This document shows positions 56,656 to 64,000 of a stretch of DNA of 64,000 bases, in pieces. The DNA is from Desarmillaria ectypa (lineage: Eukaryota; Basidiomycota; Agaricomycetes; Agaricales; Physalacriaceae), in contig JAUDYN010000016.1 in NCBI GenBank assembly GCA_030407005.1, positions 84,015 through 148,014 on the forward strand, given 5' to 3'. Under the pieces are notes generated by a model. It had not been told where the DNA came from. It did no database searches and worked only from the letters and a program-made list of their open reading frames with translations. Within the stretch, counting starts at the first letter, position 1; the number at the start of each line of letters is the position of its first letter. A program made the translations under genes and the position numbers.

Positions 56656-57289
56656 GAACGTGTTAATGCTAGCTATTTCGAATGTAGAGGGGTCAAGTCG
56701 ATGATATATACGTGCTATTACATAAAAGGGTTGGTCTTGGTGAGTGTTGTTACTGGCACAAGGTCGTAATAAGGAACGGCAGGGTCCATATCCCTGACAT
56801 GACGAACTGTGATTATATGTCAAAGTATGATATACTGTACGACGGTGAAACTTACTGCTAGTATTGTGCTTATGACATGACGGTTACGCTTCCTCGTGGT
56901 TGTGGAGCCTGTTTATTTTGGTGGTCTCAAGGTTGATTCTTGTAATTCAACATTCCGAATCTGAGAGTGGAGCTTAGAATACCGGAATATGGTCCCAATA
57001 TAAGGAAGACCGGGGTTCCGTGCTGCCATGAAACCTGTCATAGACCATGACAATACCATGCCGCTGTGATATTCACCAGGTTGAAAAATCCCTTTTCTTC
57101 CTGGTATCCTTGGCTCTTGTGATATTTAGGGTCTAATCCCTTTTTTATCCGTGAATAATACTAATTGTAGGACTGTCTCAGTGAGTCACTTTATCTGAAT
57201 CATGGATCCTCTCAGGCCTGATGTCTGACTCTCAGCTTAGACTTTGACCACCTTGAGCATTAACATTCATCATGCCTAAAGCTTGAACA
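56656..57289. other. Intergenic, nothing recognised
   Basis: About 630 bp downstream of the PKS; AT-rich, no ORF, no repeat end found. Confidence 0.45.
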
Positions 57290-58598
57290 AAATTTGTTGA
57301 TCCAGATGGGACAGAAGAAATTGTAAGTCATAATTAAACTTTCTCACTGGTCTCATTTTCCTCTAGTTACACTGCTCTGCAACAAAAAAGTACAGAGTGA
57401 AGCCTGTTGATCTAGATACACTGCATCTTGTTCATGTGGAGAGGGATTACAAGAATGCACTTGTGAGGTATTATAACACCAGAGATGTTGAAGCCCTGGA
57501 ACAATGATTAAAGTAGGATCCATCATTGTCAAAAGTGCTTACTTCACCAAAGAAGACTGAAAAATAATAGGGTAAAAATATTGAGAATGACAACTATAAA
57601 GGACAGTCCTACAAAGAAGGATGTTAACTGGAAGGTTTTCTGGTATAATTTGGTTGATATCAAGGTGATATTGTGAGCATCCCTAATCACTCACCCAATC
57701 ATGGATATGATTGTGGCAGCATTCAGTTGACAGTGTAGAGATATGATGGGCCAGGATAAAAGGTAGAATCCCATCCTAGAAGAATATACTGCCATGTACA
57801 TTCCCCAAGCCCAATTCCTTTCCAGACACACTGATTTTACAAATGTTGAATCCACCCTCACACACCTCAGGATGTGTATGGACACTCAGAAAAGTCAAGA
57901 AGCAAATGCTTTCATGGAGAAGGTTGTCATCAACTTGCAGTCTGCTATTTATTCTGCACCAACTGAAATACTTGCTGTGCACTTCCCAATGCAGATCTCT
58001 GGAGAGCAGATAGTGGACTGGCTGAACAACTATCTTGCATAAAATGTGAGTGCCCTTGCCATTGTTTCTCCAGACTCCCCACTCATTTGACCAACAGTGG
58101 GTGTATGAGGTATGCTGAACCCATATGCAAGGTACTGATATTATTGTCTATCAGTCCTTTGATGTAGATGTCCCCAACCTAGCCCTTATTAAACAAGTAG
58201 CACTTTTTCTGAGCCCATATTGGTTTGGTTGGATGATGGCCCTTATGTATCATAAATACCATCATATCCAAGATGACCACAACACAAAGAAAGTACAAGC
58301 TTTTGAAAAAGCATATGCAGTGAAAGCAGATACCTCAGTGCTGAGTGATGTATATAGAGCCACTCTTATCCCTATCCTAAGGATGTCCCCTAATGGCCAA
58401 ATCCTAGCAGATTGGGAGACTGAATCCATCTATAGACAGGTGCAGGCAAGCAGATGGAATAGTGAATATCATGAAGAAGGAAATGAGGATATAGCAGATG
58501 AGAACTTGCAAGTGGGTCATGATTTCTATAGTCTCGATCTTGGTGAATTAGAGTATCCTTCATTTAAGAATGTGTACAGCAGGCCATGGGTATGATAG
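57290..58598 (+). pseudogene. Decayed coding stretch of unknown origin
   Basis: Several plus-strand open pieces in changing frames: KFVDPDGTEEI at about 57292, VKPVDLDTLHLVHVERDYKN at about 57390, an 82-codon ORF (57794-58042, LSRHTDFTNVESTLTHLRM) and a 156-codon ORF (58125-58595, LIKQVALFLSPYWFGWMMA). CpG is nearly absent and TGA/TAG stops are frequent, as in the old transposons, so this is probably a mobile-element gene. I do not recognise a family. Confidence 0.35.
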
Positions 58599-59145
58599 CC
58601 ATGGCCAAGATATCTCTCTTGAATGGTCTTGAAATTTTTTGAGTGAGTTCATAAGCATCTGTCTTGGCAGGAGCTCATACTTCATCTCAGTGGGACATGT
58701 ATTATTGGATGGAGCCAATTAAATGTGTATGGAGCACCCAAGATGCATTCACATTTGTGTATAGCAGGTGTATGTGGTGCAGACACAAGGTTTGAGTTTC
58801 AGCCACCCCTGGATAGCCAAAATATGTAGAATAGTTTGTGTTTTTGTATATCTTGATTATTTAATCCTTCTTGAGTGTCTAAAAAAATGTGAATGACTTA
58901 GTCTGCCAGAATATAAAGTGTGAAAAAGAATGGGTAGTATTGCCTCAGTAAATCATTGCTGTATACATATTATGTATAGAAAAAAAAATTATAAGAGTAA
59001 GTAAAAGCAATCCACTGAGCAGGCTCATGCATAGTTAGATATCTTGAATGTGCATATGAAAATAAATATAAAATAATAAGTTGAGTGGGTTATGCAAAGT
59101 ATGCCAGCATATAGATGGGCAAAAAAATCATAGCCAGTTGTCCAC
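58599..59145. other. AT-rich stretch, probably the 3' flank or LTR of element V
   Basis: No ORF. It lies just beyond the V pol stop, where a 3' LTR would be expected, but I could not fix LTR ends. Confidence 0.35.
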
Positions 59146-59861
59146 TTAATCTAAATCCAAGTCATCCTTATAAGATATCATAGGGTTCCTCAATGCTTCT
59201 ATCTGTGTGAATGGTTGGTTAATGAAATCTGCTATATCAGATATTGGAATATGATTATATAGGTGGTAAGGTATGCAGCAGAAAGTGGCTACCAGATCCA
59301 CTAGTACCATTCCATCCAGATCACAGAGGATATATGCTCTGCCCCTATTCTTCATGATATATACTAGTGGTCCTAGGTACCTAGGCTTGAATTTCTTACT
59401 GAGTTCATACTTAATCCTTGTGTTTCATACCAGGACAAGTGAACCTGGTTAAAACACCCAGTCAATGATTTGAGCAGCATGTTCCTTTCTACCATTTTGA
59501 CTCTGGCCTCATATACTTTGGAGCAGATATGCTCAAGATCAGCAGGTCACTTCTGAAGTGTGATAGTGTGTCTAGCAATGAGGTCAGATGAAGTCAAAGA
59601 TGAATCTGGGGGTTCCACAAAAAAGGATGCTTCTGCTATGTCCAATGGTAGAGTAGGCACTACTCCTGTGGCCACTTTGTAAGGACTTCTTCCTATCATC
59701 CACAGTGGGGTAACTCTTTCCACCCATATGACTGAGTGAGCCACTTGACTCCACTTATTTTGTACTCCACCACAAGCTTTAAACAAGGATTTACAAAAGT
59801 TTAGATATCTCCTTTCAATTACATCTTGCACTTGAGAATTGTAAGCAGATATTGTGATATG

Positions 59862-59886
59862 GCATATGTCATATGTCATATGTCAT
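59862..59886. repeat. Short tandem CATATGT repeat
   Basis: Three to four imperfect copies of a 7-bp unit inside the V integrase relic. Confidence 0.6.
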
Positions 59887-60034
59887 AGCCAGCAGTTTGA
59901 GAGTGGCTTTGAAGGCAGGTCCATTATCTATAATGATTTCATGTAGACTTCTCCAGCAGCAAATAATATCTTTGAATATAAAGTATGTGATACTCTCCAT
60001 ATTCTCATGCCTAAGCATCTTGAATTGAAGGTAT

Positions 60035-60078
60035 GCACTTATGGAGCATTGGGTGTGCACTTATGGAGCATTGGGTGT
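60035..60078. repeat. 22-bp tandem duplication
   Basis: Two exact copies of a 22-bp unit (60035-60056, 60057-60078) beginning GCACTTATGG. It adds 22 bp and shifts the frame of the V integrase relic. Confidence 0.8.
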
Positions 60079-61802
60079 GCACAATGTACTTGAACCCATT
60101 GGATTTAGGAAGGTGGAAAGTGTCTATGTAGACTTTAGAGAAAAGTAGGGCCAGATAAGCCACTACAGGTGGAATATGAACCACTTAACATTGTCTAGCA
60201 ATTGAGGCCACCAATATCTCTTCAATAGATGTGCCTACACTGAATAGACTCCTTTGTATCTGAGCTCATCATGTGCTATCTGCAGCAGTTGATACTATCA
60301 TTCTGGTAGTATAACCAGCTTGTGTTCTCCACTATTGTCTCTTTTCCACAGTTTCTCATTTGATAAGAAAAATCTTGATGCATAGTTGATGAATGTCCAC
60401 TTCTGATCCTCCATCATGAAAGCAGATACTTGAAAATCCACTAGGAATGCTCAGACTAGGTCAATTCTTGCATCATTCAATTTGGCCTTTATGCTTCTTA
60501 GAATTTCTACCTCTGTATTTTCTGAAAAGGGATCTGCTGCCAGTGGATGGATGGTTTGTTGCTTTCCATCCCCTTGTCCAGTAGCCAATATGCACATTGG
60601 AGATAGTATTTTTTGACTGGATGCATGGCTTCTCCAAGAGTGGGTTGATAATATGGATGAATCCATATATATTATCCACCTATTCTGGATCATCTTCTTC
60701 TGCAAGCTTATCCCCAGGTTGCAGATGGCATCTGTATGAACCATCTATGCCATGTTTTGTCCCAGGAATATGCACAAGCTTGAAATTAAATAGAAGTATA
60801 CCCACTGGTTGATTACTGCACTTGGATTTATATCTGGATTATTGATCATTCCCTTGATGGCTGTAGTGTCAACTTCAACTACCAAGTTCTTGACTCCAAT
60901 TATCCATATAGCAGCCTCTTTCAATGCCCTGTATAGACCATAGAGTTCAAGCTTGGGCTGGCTATATTTGGACTCTGTATTATTGAGTGGTATTAAACTA
61001 AAGTGGGATGGATATCTTCATTTTGCATTTTGTGGGTCTTGTTGGAAAATAGCATATCCAACCACTTGTGAGCTTGTATCAACTGCTAGGATGATAGAAG
61101 CATCCAATTTATAGTCAATAGGACAAAGAGTGAGTGACTTGATAATTGCATTTTTCAAGGCTTCTTGAGCAGCATCTTGATCAGGGCCCTAGTAGAACTC
61201 AACTCCTTTGTGAGTGAGGTTGACTAGTGGTTGTGTGAGCAAACTATAGTTGTGAATATAAATCCATAGAATTCCTGTGGTTCCAAGGAATGAGTGGACA
61301 TCTGTTAAGTCCTGACATAGCCCCCAATTCTTGATTTTGTTGACCTTTCTATTCTCAGATACTCTCCCTTCATAAATACACTTATGTCTGACTATGATTG
61401 CTTCAGAAACACAGAGATAGGCCTTCTTTCCTGACCAAGTACTACCAACATACTTTATCTGCTGTACAATCCAGTTGAGATTTTGGAAATGTTCTTATAT
61501 AAAATGGTAGATCCCAGGATTTCCTGAGATTGTTTCATATCTGCCATCTGCTGTCTTGTAGTGGCTTCTGGTCCTTTGATCCCAGTGTCATCAACAAAAG
61601 GAATTGTTACATCTAGGATTTCATCTTGTACCATGTAGGTTATGTCTCCTTGAAGTACTTGCATTGAATTGGTTCATTCCATTGGGAGCATGGTTAGACA
61701 AAAGATTCTGAGAGATGTCTGAAAAGTGGTTAGGTCTCAACTTTTAAGAGAAAGTAATCTTTGGTCAAAGGCTATGAAGAGATCAAATACTCCATAGTAT
61801 GC

Positions 61803-63165
61803 TGATATGCTTGGTAATAGTGAGTGACAAAGAATTAGTGAATGGAAATGAACACCAATCATGCTAAACCTCTTACTACTCTACACTTAATCACCAATAT
61901 ATTGAATTTGGGTGGTTTTGAGTATGATGGAAGCACTCTGCAGACTTCAATAATCAAGTAAGATGGTTTTAAAGACATTTTATTTGTTACTAGTGAGTTA
62001 TACAAAGTACTACTTGCACTAGTGTGATTGGTAAGACACAATTGGATAAAGAGTGACTTGGTTTGAGCTACTGTGCTCATTCTGACTGAAACTGCTTCAA
62101 ACTAATGGCTCTCTTGGCCCTATACTGATTCTTACAAGTGATAAGCACTTGACTAGTCACACTCTTGGCTAACTAGTGGCACACTTGGCCCAAGAATAAT
62201 ACTATAACTTTGAGAACTTTGCTTGAACTAACTTCAAAATACTCTGGACCTTTGCAGAACACAACAGTGTACTCTAAGAAACTTCAATTCAATGCAATAC
62301 TATAGGTGACTTAGTAACTATTAATCACTTCATCAAGGTTAAGCACAAAAGTCTTTAGTTGGGGACACCCATTACTACTAGTGAGGGCTCAACTGTAGGG
62401 ATAGCTTGCCTGATTTTCACAAATGCCCATCCCACTACTTATATGCTACTGAGGCAAAACTATAAATATCATCTGGGTATAGGGTATATTGGTAAGGATT
62501 TCTTGGCTAGTCACGAATAATGGTGAATAATCATACAGTAGTCGGTCTAGTCTGTTTTCTTTTCAAATATTCGGTCTAGAGACTCCACAGTTGGTCTTTC
62601 CGCACCCTTGGCACAACTACATGCCCTAGTAATGTGGTTATATGGATATCCGGATATTGGTGCCTGTAACAGCTATCCGATCATGATCGAGGGTGCAGTC
62701 TGGCTCCACTAGCATCAATCATAAGAGATCTATATCGAAATAGTTGGATCTGGGCTCAAGGTTAATCCATTCCTAATTTATTTCTAAGTCCTGTTTCAAG
62801 ATTGCCATGTCACTAGTTATCCTGACTTAGGCGTTTATGCCCAGTCTGGGCTGCTAGTGACAGAACTTGACGAGATCTGTGTACTCTGCTCCTGGTTTTT
62901 GTGTGCTAGTAGCATCCTTCGTTTGCTAGTGGCTGTATTTCACTTAGTCCTGCTAGCATTCGAGTTACTAGTCTGGCCGGCTGGTAGATTTAACCCACTA
63001 ATGGTGTTGCATCTAAGTCCTGGCTCTACCAGTTGCTTACTGCTTTTAACTATCAGCTCGAAGCCTCAGCTATAGTCCTCTATGTATCACTAGTATAGGA
63101 TAGATGTGCAATAGTATTGTTACAAAATCGCAAAATCTAGGTGTGAATGCATAGACGGCATATCA
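61803..63165 (-). repeat. W-family LTR (W3, 1363 bp), mosaic
   Basis: Reverse-oriented copy with ends TGATATGC...GGCATATCA. The part 62440-63165 is almost identical to W1 (4049-4780) and keeps its CpGs. The part 61803-62440 is CpG-poor and much more diverged. Left flank ATGC at 61799-61802. Confidence 0.85.
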
Positions 63166-63302
63166 CCAGTTGGTTACTACATTTAACTATCAGCTTGAGG
63201 CCTCAGCTATAGTCCTTTATGTATCACTAGCATAGGACAGATGTGCAATAGTATTGTTACAAAATCACAAAATCTAGGTATGAATGCATAGATGGCATAT
63301 CA
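63166..63302 (-). repeat. Partial W LTR start (W4, 137 bp)
   Basis: A second, CpG-poor copy of the first 137 bp of the W LTR, head to tail with W3. Its outer flank ATGC (63303-63306) equals 61799-61802, so W3 and W4 together fill one insertion site in V pol. Confidence 0.8.
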
Positions 63303-64000
63303 ATGCATGTCTGCCAAAGGTTTTTGCCAGCTGTTCTATGAGTAAAGGGACTCCTGAGTTGCAGACAGTCACTGTGTTGAGTGGTTAGAGGTCATGTACA
63401 ATTCATAATAAGTGTCTGTCTTTCTTGAATACTGTGAACCACTTGGATCAGTATGAAAAACTAGAAGTCTCATATATTCCAGAAGCTATTTTGTCTTTGA
63501 CAATGGCTATGACTTTGTGATATAGGCCTGAGGGAATAGGAATATTGTTGTGTACCCATGGAATGTGTTCTATGACCAGAATAGTCATGGGAGGGAAGAA
63601 ATCTTCTCTGAATTTCCTACTCTGTGACTCATCCCATGCAAATCTGCTCTCTTGCAGCATCATGAGGTGATGCATGAGCTTCTGCTCTTCTGACCACAGA
63701 AAGTTCCTTGGGTGATTTTCTTCTATTATGTCATGGTTTTCTTGAGTATAGTATCTGACCACATGAAATTCAGGCAGATTAATAGATAGGATTGGAATAT
63801 CCACTAACAGGTTTCCAGTAATCTCTTGTATGATTTGAAACTCTTCAGACAGTGTCATGAGTACAGATTTTACATGGTTTTCAACCTTCTTATATTTCTT
63901 CTTCTTGGGCTTAGGGTAAGTCATCTTAAATATGCCAGTTGGTTTGAAGGAAGAAGGTCTGCTGTGCATACTGTCTGCTCCAAATAGATTCATGAATAAG
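63303..64000 (-). pseudogene. Gypsy element V: N-terminal part of RT and upstream pol
   Basis: Minus-strand 181-codon open stretch (63448-63993): FHVVRYYTQENHDIIEENHP, HIPWVHNNIPIPSGLYHKVI and KDKIASGIYETSSFSY, then RT start words (VFKKDRHLL, IVHDL-PLNTVTVCNSGVP) down to KTFGRHA at the W insertion point, where the frame resumes at 61802 as YYGVFDLFIAFDQRLL. Cut by the window end. Confidence 0.85.

Larger units (their letters stand above)
59146..61802 (-). pseudogene. Gypsy element V: RT end, RNase H and integrase, decayed
   Basis: Minus-strand relic of a third gypsy lineage. From right to left: the RT catalytic area (VTIPFVDDTGIKGP, about 61600), RNase H, a linker (PSIHWQQIPF), the integrase core (IIDNGPAFKATLK, about 59900; TISAYNSQVQDVIERRYLNF), WSQVAHSVIWVERVTP, GRSPYKVATGVVP, then IPISDIADFINQPFTQIEAL and stop at 59146. 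Stops every few dozen codons. It is separated from its N-terminal half (63303-64000) by W LTR sequence. Confidence 0.85.

Noticed and set aside
1..64000. CRISPR arrays, rRNA genes, bacterial operons
   Set aside because: None seen; introns and gypsy retrotransposons show this is a fungal nuclear sequence.

Overview
The window reads as a TE-rich stretch of a filamentous basidiomycete genome, most likely an Agaricomycete mushroom. Reasons: genes carry many short (about 45-65 nt) GT-AG introns; there is a DyP-type peroxidase relic, an OPT transporter, a multi-intron adenylation-PKS, and several Ty3/gypsy chromoviral LTR retrotransposons. Identification is from reading translated motifs only; no database search was possible. 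Exon borders are my own splice-site readings.

Layout. (1) 1-28705 is a nested retrotransposon pile. The youngest member is a complete chromovirus, called Z here (LTRs 6897-7318 and 14956-15377, 99.5% identical, TSD AAATT). Z sits inside the reverse transcriptase of an older relative, Y, on the minus strand. Y had earlier been hit by a third relative, X (TSD CTGAC). Y itself lies in a long LTR of another family, W (TSD GGCTG/AGCTG). An inversion then split X, Y and the W LTR, so their halves now lie in opposite orientations on either side of about 4.0-5.4 kb. A fourth relative, U (21257-25625), and a different chromoviral remnant, T1 (about 25970-28705), complete the pile. (2) 29673-45463 is a gene island: a secreted NucA/NucB-type nuclease (-), an OPT transporter (+), an SDR (-), a cyclin-like protein (-), a Ser/Thr-rich GPI-type wall protein (+), a small C2H2 zinc-finger protein (-) and a kinase-like protein (-). 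(3) 46629-47984 is a DyP peroxidase relic with a solo LTR inside one of its introns. (4) 48335-56655 is a large polyketide synthase with the order A-ACP-KS-AT-DH-KR-ACP. (5) 57290-64000 holds an unrecognised decayed coding stretch and a gypsy element V (-) interrupted by W-family LTR sequence.

Most interesting. The X/Y/Z/U group shows several linked, cross-validating RNA features: a self-priming primer-binding site whose 13 nt co-vary with the LTR in three subfamilies, always starting 34 nt after the first base of the TATA box; a tRNA acceptor/T-arm-like hairpin, with compensatory changes, that begins in the gag stop codon where pol lies in the -1 frame; a conserved small transmembrane ORF upstream of gag; a perfectly kept 7-bp hairpin over the pol stop codon; and what looks like a second chromo-like module at the Pol C-terminus. 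In-frame stops in the old copies are largely CGA to TGA, which points to CpG methylation decay.
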